A DNA stretch of 64,000 nucleotides from Scytonema sp. UIC 10036 (GCF_009725235.1 NZ_WJFC01000015.1:1-64000); one strand, 5' to 3'. Counted from the stretch's first letter, positions 36,280 through 44,994 are shown. The notes: generated by a model not told the origin, from the letters alone. Made by a program: numbers and translations.

Positions 36280-38133
36280 TTAATCACTTTTTGACCACTT
36301 TTGAATGGCTTCCTGAGCCTGTTTATAGGCAGCTGTCCCGTCTGGTACTAGCACAGCAGTGTCAATAGCTGATTTAAATTCCCCTCGGTTAGCACGCCGT
36401 TGAGCAAGATCGAAAATTTTTTCGCTCCAAGTGTCAATAGATTTCTTAGCAACATCAAAGCCCGGTTGACCTTGTGGCACTTTCTTAGCAACCTCGATAG
36501 CACGATTGTATGTAGAAGCCTGTCCGGGCCGAACTAAGCCGCTTGCAGCATCCACGAGAGTTGTGTTACTCACATACTGCTTTGCCATTAGCCGCCACTG
36601 CCTCATCTGAAATTGTGCTTTAGAGTAGATTGATTCCTCTTTTGTAATTAATTGCGCTGCAGCGATCGCATCCGCATAACGCTTTTCTTTAGCACGATTT
36701 TCCGCTATCTCCAGAATTATCCGGCTCCAAACCTCAATATTGGCTTGAGCCTGTTTATAAAGAGGATCGCTGGGTGGAATTTCACGAGCTTTTATAATCG
36801 CCAAGCGTAAATTGCTGGCTTGATTTGGAGTCAGCGACATCTTCTCCAAGTCCGCCAGGGCTTGTTTTCGCTTTTGAAACTCATCCGAACTAGAAGTTGA
36901 TTGGACAGTTGGTTGAGGACTCAATTGAATATTTGATGGCGTCGATGCTGTAACTGGAACAGTAGGGGCTTTTGGTGAAACCCCAACAGCATCGCGATCG
37001 TCCCTTGGGCGGCTCCCTTGAGGAGCATCGCCATCAGTACCCGTTTTGGAAGACACGGGCAAAAGCTTCTCCAATCTCAATCCCACCCGTTCGTGGAGAA
37101 CAACAACTGCGACGATACATAAAAGTAGCATCGTAAACACACTACCAAAGAGAAGTTTTGGCAAAAAAGAGCTTGTTGCTTTTTTGGAAGAAGTGGGAAG
37201 GGGGCTTGAGGGAGTGGAAGACACGTAGACAAGGAGAGGGGGGGAAGGGAGACGGGGAGAAAGGTAGCAATTTCCCCCTTGTCCCCTTGTCCCCCTCGTC
37301 CTTACGCTTATTCCACTTCCTCCCAAGAGGGGAGCGACTAATACAAGTGGTGTAAATTCAGGTCGAGCAACAGCAGACGCGCTTTTTTTGTCTCTTTTAT
37401 CATCAAATTGGGGCAAGATAATTTGCCCTTCTAGGGTAGAGACAACAATTGGATTTTGTGTAGGACGCCAGTGATGCTGACACAATTCTGGTGTACGAAC
37501 ACTGAGGTAGTTTTCCAAATTCGTTAAACTGCTGCCATGACCGAAACGCAAAGCTTCCAAAAGCGTTGCTGTAAAGAATCCATGACCTAATTCGCTGCTT
37601 TCATAAGAAAATTCTTCTAATTGGCAAGAAAGAATTGTAGGAATTTGTAATTCTTTGGCTAATTCCACTGATTCTTGACCAATAAAAGCATCTGCTTGAG
37701 ATCCAGTAGCACGGTTAATATCAAGCAGGATAAACGCATTCAGCGCAGCAACTTGTAAGCTTTGCATAATGGAGCGCAAGTCTATGCCCGTTTCCTCAAT
37801 GTGATAGGGATTTCCGTCCATTGGCATCAAGTAATCCTGCCCTTTAGCGTTAGTGCCATAACCGCTAAAGAAAAACCACACTCGGTCTTGAGATTGAAAG
37901 TCAGTTGCCACCAAATCTTCAAGCAACAACAGAATATTTTCCTTAGTAGGAACTGTTGACTTATCTCTAAAAGGTGGCGAGGTATCCGTCATTAATAGAC
38001 AATGTTGCGGTACAAAACCGCCATATGTCACTAAAAAATCTTTGACAGCCTCGGCATCTGCTTGAGCATAACCCAAGGGTTGGTAAAAATGATATTGATT
38101 GATGCCAATGGCGATCGCCCAATTGTTTGCCAT
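36280..38133 (-). CDS. Caspase-fold protein lacking catalytic residues, membrane anchored
   Basis: 617 residues. N-terminal caspase p20-like domain (about 4-240; WAIAIGINQY, then DRVWFFFSGYGT). The catalytic His of the family's SGHG is Tyr92 here, and the D-x-C-x-S/T-G motif reads LLDINRATG with Asn140 in place of Cys, so protease activity is not expected. It is followed by a Ser/Pro-rich linker, one transmembrane helix (about 325-350, SVFTMLLLCIVAVVVLH) and a helical C-terminal region of three similar units, each containing I-x-x-W-S/R. Inactive caspase homologues occur in cyanobacterial orthocaspases. A 44-bp repeat-derived insert is at 36991-37034. Confidence 0.82.
   Translation of the reverse strand: MANNWAIAIGINQYHFYQPLGYAQADAEAVKDFLVTYGGFVPQHCLLMTDTSPPFRDKSTVPTKENILLLLEDLVATDFQSQDRVWFFFSGYGTNAKGQDYLMPMDGNPYHIEETGIDLRSIMQSLQVAALNAFILLDINRATGSQADAFIGQESVELAKELQIPTILSCQLEEFSYESSELGHGFFTATLLEALRFGHGSSLTNLENYLSVRTPELCQHHWRPTQNPIVVSTLEGQIILPQFDDKRDKKSASAVARPEFTPLVLVAPLLGGSGISVRTRGTRGQGGNCYLSPRLPSPPLLVYVSSTPSSPLPTSSKKATSSFLPKLLFGSVFTMLLLCIVAVVVLHERVGLRLEKLLPVSSKTGTDGDAPQGSRPRDDRDAVGVSPKAPTVPVTASTPSNIQLSPQPTVQSTSSSDEFQKRKQALADLEKMSLTPNQASNLRLAIIKAREIPPSDPLYKQAQANIEVWSRIILEIAENRAKEKRYADAIAAAQLITKEESIYSKAQFQMRQWRLMAKQYVSNTTLVDAASGLVRPGQASTYNRAIEVAKKVPQGQPGFDVAKKSIDTWSEKIFDLAQRRANRGEFKSAIDTAVLVPDGTAAYKQAQEAIQKWSKSD
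36991..37034. repeat. In-frame palindromic repeat insertion in the caspase-like gene
   Basis: A 44-bp GC-rich segment with GCGATGC at both ends (read on the minus strand) and inner CAAGGGA/GGGAGCC blocks. It encodes GDAPQGSRPRDDRDA within a linker, a typical site for dispersed repeat insertion in cyanobacterial genes. Confidence 0.55.
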
Positions 38134-38296
38134 CGTGCTCTTAGTTTAGTTATTGTTTGCTATTTCTAACAGTGACCGATAATTACTGATAATTGTACTG
38201 AAGCCAAAAACCTCAAGCATGAAGTATAAATTTTTCATTATTGATACTTATTTTTGTCAATTTAGATTAAGGTGATCGCCTGAGGAGCCACAGAGT

Positions 38297-38878
38297 ATGA
38301 GGAGCAGTCATGTTTTTGAATCATCAAGGATTATTCTTTTTCAAACCAGTCCATTAAGAACACTCATTCAATCTATGCCAGTCATTGGCAAGAAAATCCG
38401 GATAGCTTCTGCTCTACTTGTGTTAAGTAGTGGGGTTCCTTTGTGGATAGCAAGCGAAGCACTTACTCCCCAAATTGTACAAGCTTACACCGCCAGAGTT
38501 GACCTTTCCATTGACCGCTTCCCTGAAGAAAATTACGAAACTCTCTTAACTAGAGCAGAAACGGCTGCTAGAGCCGCAGCTCAACGCAGTTTTGACCAAG
38601 ATATTTTAGTAACAGATGTTTCGATAATAGTTTCCGTACAAAACTATGGTGCGATCGCGCCAGTTCTAGAATTGAAAGTCAGCCGTCCGCAATGGCGTAC
38701 ACGTCCAGACCCAAAACGTTGGGCAACTTACTTTAAAACAGCGCGATCGCTACTATTTTTTGGAGGTAAGTTTTCCACCACTCCAGATGTTAACCCAGAA
38801 CCGCCAAATCCCCCTGCACCAACACCTCAAAGCGCCGATCCTAAGGTGGGTGGAGAAAATGCTGCACCGCCAAAATAA
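38297..38878 (+). CDS. Secreted or membrane-anchored protein, unknown
   Basis: 193 residues. Start ATG has GAGGAG 9 nt upstream. There is a hydrophobic segment at about 36-60 (IASALLVLSSGVPLWIASEAL), which with the alternative Met27 would be a normal signal peptide. It is followed by a mixed alpha/beta domain (ARVDLSIDRFPEENYETLLTRAE, VTDVSIIVSVQNYGAIAPVLELKVSR) and a Pro-rich tail (PEPPNPPAPTP). No family is recognised. It is divergent from the caspase-like gene. Confidence 0.7.
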   Translation: MRSSHVFESSRIILFQTSPLRTLIQSMPVIGKKIRIASALLVLSSGVPLWIASEALTPQIVQAYTARVDLSIDRFPEENYETLLTRAETAARAAAQRSFDQDILVTDVSIIVSVQNYGAIAPVLELKVSRPQWRTRPDPKRWATYFKTARSLLFFGGKFSTTPDVNPEPPNPPAPTPQSADPKVGGENAAPPK

Positions 38879-38879
38879 G

Positions 38880-38995
38880 TATGAAGGATATAGGATAGTT
38901 TACACCTTAATAACGCGGGAAGCAGGTAGCCCCGAAGTATGAGTATCAAGAAATTAATGAATTGAGGCTCATATGTTATTTATATCGGGGTGGAA
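38880..38995 (+). mobile_element. Possible IS200/IS605-type tnpB 3' relic
   Basis: A short frame ends ...TREAGSPEV-stop at 38942, which resembles the C-terminus of cyanobacterial TnpB transposases (EAGSP...). The rest of the gene is missing. It stands directly before the structured region at 39100-39392. The call rests on a few residues only. Confidence 0.25.
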
Positions 38996-39099
38996 ACGCG
39001 ACGCGGCGGAAACTTTTGCCGTGACATGGTATACTTTTGTTAGTAGCAATGAGATACATAGTCCTAATAAAGGCTAGAAAGCAAATGCTTACGCTACGT

Positions 39100-39392
39100 T
39101 GTATTTGTCCGACTTCCACGGCTGAAAGTGCTGGGATATTACTGTTTGGACAAGAAATCAGGAGAGTTTTCATGTGTTGTGGGGTGGAGCCGCTCCCGTG
39201 GTCGGCATGAAGGCGTTGACCTAAACTGCGAGATGAGTAAGCTAGTCTGAAAGCCCGTGTCCCTGGTAGAGCGGCAGAGCGGTTTGACCCATAGCTGAGA
39301 AAGTGTAGCCAGATAGTCATCCTATGCAAATAGGTTCGGGCGAAAAGCTATGTCCGACTCTTAGCCTGAATCCGCTAAATTTTATTTAGCGG
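39100..39392 (+). ncRNA. Structured RNA relic, possible HEARO/omega-RNA-like
   Basis: About 290 nt, G+C-richer than its surroundings, with no protein-like frame. Hand-found helices: TTGTCC/GGACAA (39105-39110 with 39148-39153), GCCG/CGGC around CTCCCGTGGT (39189-39206), and a closing hairpin CCGCTAAA/TTTAGCGG (39372-39392). The segment CCCTGGTAGAGCGGCAGAGC and the overall look recall the guide-scaffold RNAs of IscB/TnpB elements (HEARO type), which also occur as stand-alone copies in cyanobacteria. No iscB or complete tnpB is adjacent. A different transposon-end RNA is possible. Confidence 0.33.
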
Positions 39393-39461
39393 TGTTGGCT
39401 CAATTCAGCCTTTTGTTAGCATACAATAGTGAGGTTGTCAAAAATTGCAGTATCCGCAAAC

Positions 39462-39635
39462 ATGGCTGTTCCAAAGAAGAAAACATCAAAATCGAAACGA
39501 GATAAACGTCGCGCTACCTGGAGACACAAAGCTACAGTTCAAGCTCAGAAAGCCCTCTCTCTAGGCAAATCAATCCTCACTGGACGTTCTACCTTTGTCT
39601 ATCCAACTGGTGAAGAAGAGGAAGAAGAGGAATAG
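39462..39635 (+). CDS. rpmF: 50S ribosomal protein L32
   Basis: 57 residues, [20 protein letters not shown] being the diagnostic L32 start. The ATG at 39462 is chosen over an upstream in-frame codon at 39429 because it yields the standard N-terminus. A TACAAT box at 39422-39427 is a possible -10. The acidic tail (EEEEEEE) is unusual but seen in cyanobacterial L32. Confidence 0.95.
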   Translation: MAVPKKKTSKSKRDKRRATWRHKATVQAQKALSLGKSILTGRSTFVYPTGEEEEEEE

Positions 39636-39639
39636 TAGA

Positions 39640-39758
39640 ATAGCTGATGGCTAATAGTTAATAGCTAATGGCTAATGGCTAATGGCTAATGGTATGTAAG
39701 TTTCTCAATTAGCAGTTAGCAATTAGCAGTTAGCAATTAGCAGTTAGCAATTAGCAAA
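39640..39758. repeat. Inverted STRR arrays after rpmF
   Basis: GGCTAAT/AGTTAAT units (39646-39693) and AGCAGTT/AGCAATT units (39710-39758). Confidence 0.8.
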
Positions 39759-39778
39759 AAATCTATATTTCTACTAGT

Positions 39779-40375
39779 ATGCTAGGAAAGTTTTTTCAGA
39801 AGCCAACACAACAAGAAGGCGATCGCGTTCCACCTGGGCAATACCTAACAAAGGGATTTCCCGTACTGACCTATGGTGCAACACCTAAAATTAATATAGA
39901 GGAATGGGAATTTAAAGTTTGGGGTTTAGCAAAACCTAAAAGCTTTAAATGGTCAGATTTCATGGAGTTACCCCATCACGAATTTACAGCAGATTTTCAC
40001 TGTGTAACCCGTTGGTCAAAACTGGATGTCAAATGGACTGGCATTAAGGTAACAGATTTCATGAAATCCATCGAAGTAGATTCCAAAGCAGCCCATGTCA
40101 TGGAACACTGCTACGGGGGCTACACCACCAATATATCAATGGAAGACTTTGTAAGAGAAGAAAACTTCTTTGCTTTTCAAGTCTTTGGTGAACCCTTGAG
40201 CGCCGAACACGGAGGTCCGTTGCGATTGGTTGTACCTCACCTCTACGCTTGGAAAAGTGCCAAGTGGATTAATGGCTTGGAGTTCCTGGAAAAAGAGGAT
40301 CTGGGTTTTTGGGAACGCAATGGCTACCATCGCCGTGGAGAACCTTGGGCGGAAGAGCGCTATAGCAATTTCTGA
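39779..40375 (+). CDS. Sulfite-oxidase-like molybdopterin oxidoreductase
   Basis: 198 residues. Short cytosolic member of the sulfite oxidase/YedY (MsrP) fold. The molybdenum-ligating Cys is in DFHCVTRWSKLDVKW (about 79). Also typical are HVMEHCYGGYTTN, PLSAEHGGPLRLVVPHLYAWKSAKWI and a C-terminal GYHRRGEPW. No Tat signal is visible, unlike MsrP. The reaction is unknown for this subfamily. It is monocistronic between STRRs. Confidence 0.88.
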   Translation: MLGKFFQKPTQQEGDRVPPGQYLTKGFPVLTYGATPKINIEEWEFKVWGLAKPKSFKWSDFMELPHHEFTADFHCVTRWSKLDVKWTGIKVTDFMKSIEVDSKAAHVMEHCYGGYTTNISMEDFVREENFFAFQVFGEPLSAEHGGPLRLVVPHLYAWKSAKWINGLEFLEKEDLGFWERNGYHRRGEPWAEERYSNF

Positions 40376-40437
40376 ATGATGAATTATGAATGATGAATTA
40401 TGAAGTTTTATAATTTACCATTCATAATTCATAATTA
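40372..40437. repeat. STRR, unit GAATTAT / ATAATTC inverted pair
   Basis: TGAATGA/TGAATTA units then their complement, forming a short hairpin between the convergent oxidoreductase and aldehyde dehydrogenase genes; likely a bidirectional stop. Confidence 0.75.
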
Positions 40438-41811
40438 AGTGAAAAATCGCTTCAAAAGAGACAATTTATCTTTGTAAGGAGGGTAGAGCAATTTAGAGTT
40501 GAACAAGAAAGACCTATGTAACACACTTTTGTAATGGGAAAAGGTATCAAAGCTCGCTTTGCCATGATAATTACCTATACCACTGTCACCAACACCACCG
40601 AATGGTAGAGATGAGACAGCGTAGTGTAACACTGTATCGTTGATACAAACCCCGCCAGATGAGGTAGTTTGAAGGACTTTCTGTTGTAAGTTTTTATTGT
40701 TGGTAAACAAATACAGAGCTAGGGGTTTTGGTCGAGAATTAATTAAATCAATTGCTTCTTGTACATCTGTGTATTCAATCACAGGAAGAATGGGACCAAA
40801 AATTTCTTCCTGCATAACTGGATCTGTTAGAGACACATTATCAAGGACTGTGGGAGCAATATAACGCTCTTCTCGATTCGTTTCTCCTCCAATGCGAATG
40901 TCGCTATCTTTTATCAGATTAACTAACCTGTCAAAGTGCCTTTGGTTGACAATTCTGCCATAATCGGGACTGGTGGCTGGATTATCTCCATAAAACTCTT
41001 TGAGCCGCTTTTGTATTTCTACTAACAAATTTTCTTTAATTTTTCTATCAACTAAAAGATAATCAGGCGCAATACAAGTTTGTCCGGAATTTAAAAACTT
41101 ACCCCAAGCAATCCGTGTAGCTGTATGTTCGAGGTTGGTTTCAGAATCGACAATACAAGGACTTTTGCCACCTAATTCTAGAGTGACTGGTGTTAAGTTT
41201 TTTGCAGCTGCTTCCATAACGATTTTGCCTACAGCTGTTCCACCAGTAAAAAATATATGGTCGAACTTTTCTGCAAGTAGTTTCTGACTGGTTTCCACGC
41301 CTCCTTCCACTACGCTTATATATGCTGGATCGAAGTGTTTATGAATAATTTTACTAACAATAAAAGAGGTTTGTGGTGCAAGTTCTGAAGGCTTAATAAT
41401 TGCACAATTACCTGCTGCGATCGCACCAATTAAGGGAGAGATAAGCAAATGAAATGGATAGTTCCAAGGTCCAACGATCAAAACAACCCCCAATGGTTCG
41501 GGGTAAATCTGTGCTGAAGCTGGAAAGAATTGCAGTGAAACTGGTGCTTTTTGAGGTTTAGCCCAATTTTTAAGATGTTTGATAGCGCGATCGATTTCTT
41601 TAACAGTTGAAATTTCCGTACCATACGCCTCAAACTCTGGTTTCCCCAAATCTGCTTTCAGTGCTTGAAGAATAGCTTCTTGATTTTCACTCACAGCTTG
41701 TTTGAGAACTTTTAATTGTTTGACTCGAAAATCAACATCTTTTGTTGTACCAGTTTTAAAAAATTCTCGTTGACGAGTAATGAGATCGGCAATTGATACT
41801 TGATTTTTCAT
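40435..41811 (-). CDS. Aldehyde dehydrogenase (class 3-like)
   Basis: 458 residues, the length of class 3 ALDHs. NAD(P)-binding GNCAIIKPSELAP, FFTGGTAVGK, catalytic Glu in TLELGGKSPCIV and nucleophile Cys in NSGQTCIAPDY. The C-terminus SLLKRFF lacks a clear membrane anchor. In cyanobacteria such enzymes oxidise fatty aldehydes or apocarotenals. It is 17 bp downstream of a REC-kinase gene on the same strand, so the two are probably co-transcribed. Confidence 0.92.
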   Translation of the reverse strand: MKNQVSIADLITRQREFFKTGTTKDVDFRVKQLKVLKQAVSENQEAILQALKADLGKPEFEAYGTEISTVKEIDRAIKHLKNWAKPQKAPVSLQFFPASAQIYPEPLGVVLIVGPWNYPFHLLISPLIGAIAAGNCAIIKPSELAPQTSFIVSKIIHKHFDPAYISVVEGGVETSQKLLAEKFDHIFFTGGTAVGKIVMEAAAKNLTPVTLELGGKSPCIVDSETNLEHTATRIAWGKFLNSGQTCIAPDYLLVDRKIKENLLVEIQKRLKEFYGDNPATSPDYGRIVNQRHFDRLVNLIKDSDIRIGGETNREERYIAPTVLDNVSLTDPVMQEEIFGPILPVIEYTDVQEAIDLINSRPKPLALYLFTNNKNLQQKVLQTTSSGGVCINDTVLHYAVSSLPFGGVGDSGIGNYHGKASFDTFSHYKSVLHRSFLFNSKLLYPPYKDKLSLLKRFFT

Positions 41812-41828
41812 CTTTTTGATAACCCCAA

Positions 41829-42929
41829 CTACTGCTGTATAGGTAGTTTTACAGTAAAAATACTGCCTTTACCTACCTCCGAATGAACGATAATAGTGCC
41901 TTGATGTGCTTCAACAATTCGTCGAGAAAGATACAATCCCAATCCACTCCCAGAACTCTTGTGGCTTCCCTGGCGAAATCGCTCAAACAAAGTGGTCTGT
42001 TCTTCAAGAGAAATCCCCGAACCCGTATCTGCCACCTCAACAGTTATGAATTCATCAGATCCGCTTGCTGGTGTCATGTGGATAGTGACTGACCCGTTAT
42101 CTGTAAACTTAATCGCATTACCCACAAGATTGGTAAAGAGACGGTGTAGTTCCAGGCGATCTGCCATTACCTTATCTGTACCAGAGTTTTCACTTAACTC
42201 TAGATGAAGTGCAAGCCCTTTATCCACAGCCAGTGGGTTTAATTCTCCCACAACTTCATTAAGTAGATTGGGAATATCGACTGGCTGAAATGCCATAGTT
42301 TTACGACCTGCTTCAAAGCGGTAAACTTCTAGCAACGTATTGACCATAGTTAATAGATTGCTATTACTGCGAGCCATAATATCAATGACTTCTTGCATTT
42401 GATCTGAGAGATTACCTAATGCGCCCTGCTGAAACAGCATGAGCATTTTATCAGCAGCGACTAAGGGTGTGCGTAAGTCATGAGTCAAGCGAGAGACAAA
42501 ATCTTGCCGTTGGAGATCGATTTCATCCCGTTCATCTATAGTATGTTTCAGGCGGAGAAGCGATCGCACCCGTGCGAGTAACTCATCTACCGTCACAGGT
42601 TTGCGAATAAAATCATCAGCCCCCAAATCCAAACCATGAGCAACATTAGGTGAATCATGGGCGGTAATCAGCAAAATGGGAATAAAAGGTAATGACTTAT
42701 TTCCCCGAATCTGCTTGGTTACTTCATAACCATCCATTCCCGGCATCATCAAATCAAGCAGTACTAAGTCACAGGTTGAAGTTTCCAGTTCTGCGAGCGC
42801 TGAAACACCATTTTCTGCTGTACTAACGATATAGCCTTCTTCTTCGAGAATGGTTTTAACGAGAAATACATTATCAGGAGAATCATCCACAACAAGAATT
42901 TTGTCGGGCTTTGAAGATGAAGAGTTCAT
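41829..42929 (-). CDS. REC-histidine kinase hybrid
   Basis: 366 residues: REC domain (Asp59 in LVLLDLMMPGMDG, Lys in IRKPV), coiled linker, HisKA (His150 in SRLTHDLRTPL), HATPase_c (NLVGNAIKFTDNG, DTGSGI, GSGLGLYLSRR). Architecture matches the kinase at 6434-7543 but the sequences differ clearly. With no input domain other than REC it presumably receives phosphate from another kinase. Linked to the aldehyde dehydrogenase gene by 17 bp. Confidence 0.9.
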   Translation of the reverse strand: MNSSSSKPDKILVVDDSPDNVFLVKTILEEEGYIVSTAENGVSALAELETSTCDLVLLDLMMPGMDGYEVTKQIRGNKSLPFIPILLITAHDSPNVAHGLDLGADDFIRKPVTVDELLARVRSLLRLKHTIDERDEIDLQRQDFVSRLTHDLRTPLVAADKMLMLFQQGALGNLSDQMQEVIDIMARSNSNLLTMVNTLLEVYRFEAGRKTMAFQPVDIPNLLNEVVGELNPLAVDKGLALHLELSENSGTDKVMADRLELHRLFTNLVGNAIKFTDNGSVTIHMTPASGSDEFITVEVADTGSGISLEEQTTLFERFRQGSHKSSGSGLGLYLSRRIVEAHQGTIIVHSEVGKGSIFTVKLPIQQ

Positions 42930-43569
42930 ATAAGAAAGAAAGAGGAGAGGTGGAGTAATACTAGGTTAGTATAAGATATTAGTTATTGGTATCATTTTTT
43001 CCATTATTCTCTTAAGAAATTTCTCATCTAATAAGGATTTTTTACCCTTAAGTCTTCCGATACCCGACTTCTCAAAGAAGTCGAGTATCTGACAGATGAT
43101 TTATAAAGTAAGCATTAAGAAGAGTGTAGGTTGGGTTGAGGAACGAAACCCAACATTTACAGACATTGTCTGGGTTTCTAAATTCGGATTGGCAGTTGTT
43201 TAGCCGATTGCAAAGTAGGTATACCATAGATAGTCACAAGACAGAGTAGAAGTCCTTGATGCTAATTCAAAAAAAGATGACTCCTTTCCTGCTCTAAAAG
43301 TATATATTCTAATAAACCGCGAAGACGCAAAGTACGGGAAGAAAGAAGAGAAGAAGAGCGGTAATCTTAAAGCAGTTGATGGTTTATTGCTACTCTCAGT
43401 CCTGTTTTACCAGTAGCAGTAATTACCCAAGATGGAGAAATTTATCCTGTAGAGTGGGTTCAAGGCGATCGCAACAACTAACGATAAGAGCAAGCAACAA
43501 CAAGTCCGCCGAATGGTTGAACTCGGAAACATTGCAAGACAACGACATTTTGTTGTTCTTGGTAAGCCT
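42930..43569. other. Intergenic region with repeats and coding relics
   Basis: It holds a GATACCCGACTTCT palindrome (43059-43089), the GTAGGTTGGGTTGAGG repeat (43125-43156), a GACGCAAAG motif (about 43321), and two short frames that look like protein tails: PVAVITQDGEIYPVEWVQGD ending at 43481 and VRRMVELGNIARQRHFVVLG around 43510-43562. They are probably gene remnants; no intact gene is seen. Confidence 0.5.
43125..43156. repeat. GTAGGTTGGGTTGAGGAACG repeat, copy 1
   Basis: A 32-bp sequence whose inverse is found at 55124-55155 with one mismatch. It is partly self-complementary (TTGGGTT ... AACCCAA). Confidence 0.75.
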
Positions 43570-43932
43570 CTAATTAAGAAGGTGTTGGAATTCTTCTAAA
43601 GAACCAATGGTAATAGCGCTTGTAAAAAGGTTTTCCAGTAGAGACGGCTCATTGATTACATTAACGCCGTCCACAATTGCTTCAGGAACTACTTCAAATC
43701 GAGTTGGGAGAATTTTAATTATATGCTCTCTTGTTTTTTCTTTTTTTGCCAAACGTTCAACACTTGTGACATACCGCATTCTTCGAGCCTCCTCGTAACT
43801 TCTCACTTCTTGTTTAAAACTACGTACCAACTCTTCTGGTAACACCATTATCCAATCAATAAACCGAAATAAACCTAGAACACCTTCCCGACTATATCCC
43901 TGTTCAAATAATATTGTCAGTAGCTCAAACAA
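43570..43932 (-). pseudogene. 3' partial copy of the adjacent Rpn-type nuclease gene
   Basis: 120 codons matching the last third of the intact neighbour (44038-44994). The N-terminal nuclease domain is absent. Two blocks are nearly identical at DNA level (43579-43644, 66 bp; about 43744-43908, one mismatch), while the 99 bp between them is strongly diverged and 12 bp shorter. That patchwork fits an old tandem duplication with later gene conversion. It may be expressed as a small protein but is most likely non-functional. Confidence 0.75.
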
Positions 43933-43952
43933 ATTAGATAAAATAGCCTTCT

Positions 43953-43996
43953 ATGTTCGTATTTGCGCTTTAGCGCTAAAGCGCAAATACGAACAT
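43953..43996. repeat. Perfect 44-bp palindrome without spacer
   Basis: 22-bp arms, ATGTTCGTATTTGCGCTTTA-GC and its exact complement, meet at 43974/43975 with no loop. It lies between the intact and partial nuclease genes, followed by TTTTACGTTTTTT. It can extrude as a cruciform and might terminate transcription. Confidence 0.9.
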
Positions 43997-44037
43997 TTTA
44001 CGTTTTTTCAGGTTGAAGTACTTACTATGTTCAATTT

Positions 44038-44994
44038 CTAACTAGCTCCAGAGGTTCTTTCGTTAATAAGGTGTTGGAATTCTTCTAAAGAACCAATGGT
44101 AATAGCGCTTGTAAAAAGGTTTTCCAGTAGAGATAGCTCCTCAATTCCATTAACAAGTTTCACAATTTCTTCAGGTACTACTCCAAATCGTGTTTGAAGA
44201 GTTTTAATCACATACTCTCTTGCCGTTTGAACCATACCTTCTTCTTTTGCCAAACGTTCAACACTTGTGACATACCGCATTCTTCGAGCCTCCTCGTAAC
44301 TTCTCACTTCTTGTTTAAAACTACGTACCAACTCTTCTGGTAACACCATTATCCAATCAATAAACCGAAATAAACCTAGAACATCTTCCCGACTATATCC
44401 CTGTTCAAACAATCCTTTTACTATGCTCAATTTCCACTGTAGCCGATTTTCTGGGTTGCTGTGTGTTGCTTTTGTTTTTAAATGTGCCATGACAACTACA
44501 CTAAAGGGATTAGTGCTTTGTTCTAAAGTTTGCCATTGCGTCTCATAGTCCAAAAGTTTTACGACAGGAAACTCCAAACTAACGCGACATCCAGCTAAGG
44601 CGTACCCGTAACTTGAAGGTCGCCAAGAAGTTTCTTCGTCAGCTAAAACCGCTAAACTGATGACTTTCTGTTTGTGGCGGTCAAACAAACGGTAATTATA
44701 GATGTACATCCGTTGGGCAAAGTGACGGTCGTACTGTCCTTGAACTTCGATATGAATCAATATCCAAGCCTTTTCCCCATCAACTAACCAAACCTTGGCA
44801 ACTTTATCTACAAGTCGCTTACCAATTTCTGCATCTGGTTCTAGCTGTTGCAGTTCTGTATCCAAAAATTCACAAGGTCGAGTCCAATCAATAACAGCAT
44901 AAGCTTCAGGGAAAAAGAATTCTAAAAAGCGAGGGAAAAATCTTTCAATAATGTCTTTCCAAGGACTATCGTAATCAGTGCGTTGTTCGGTCAT
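44038..44994 (-). CDS. Rpn-family PD-(D/E)xK nuclease / transposase-like protein
   Basis: 318 residues from ATG 44994 (MTEQRTDYDSPWKDIIERFF), the standard start for this cyanobacterial family; the frame is open 35 codons further up. The nuclease core is visible as DWTRPCEFLDTELQQL, then VDKVAKVWLVDGEKAWILIHIEVQGQYD (positions about 65-92, with E-V-Q in place of E-x-K). The C-terminal part is helical (FRFIDWIMVLPEELVRSF, YVTSVERLAKEEG). Rpn proteins promote recombination and are often multi-copy. The partial copy lies just downstream. Confidence 0.82.
   Translation of the reverse strand: MTEQRTDYDSPWKDIIERFFPRFLEFFFPEAYAVIDWTRPCEFLDTELQQLEPDAEIGKRLVDKVAKVWLVDGEKAWILIHIEVQGQYDRHFAQRMYIYNYRLFDRHKQKVISLAVLADEETSWRPSSYGYALAGCRVSLEFPVVKLLDYETQWQTLEQSTNPFSVVVMAHLKTKATHSNPENRLQWKLSIVKGLFEQGYSREDVLGLFRFIDWIMVLPEELVRSFKQEVRSYEEARRMRYVTSVERLAKEEGMVQTAREYVIKTLQTRFGVVPEEIVKLVNGIEELSLLENLFTSAITIGSLEEFQHLINERTSGAS

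Noticed and set aside
38297..38374. Alternative start of the secreted protein at Met27 (38375)
   Set aside because: It would give a neater signal peptide, but the first ATG has GAGGAG at ideal spacing, so the longer form is kept and the doubt noted.
38976..39329. 117-codon minus-strand ORF after the secreted protein gene
   Set aside because: It runs antisense through the structured-RNA candidate, has no domain-like pattern, and is rich in residues expected from a GC-richer RNA gene read backwards.
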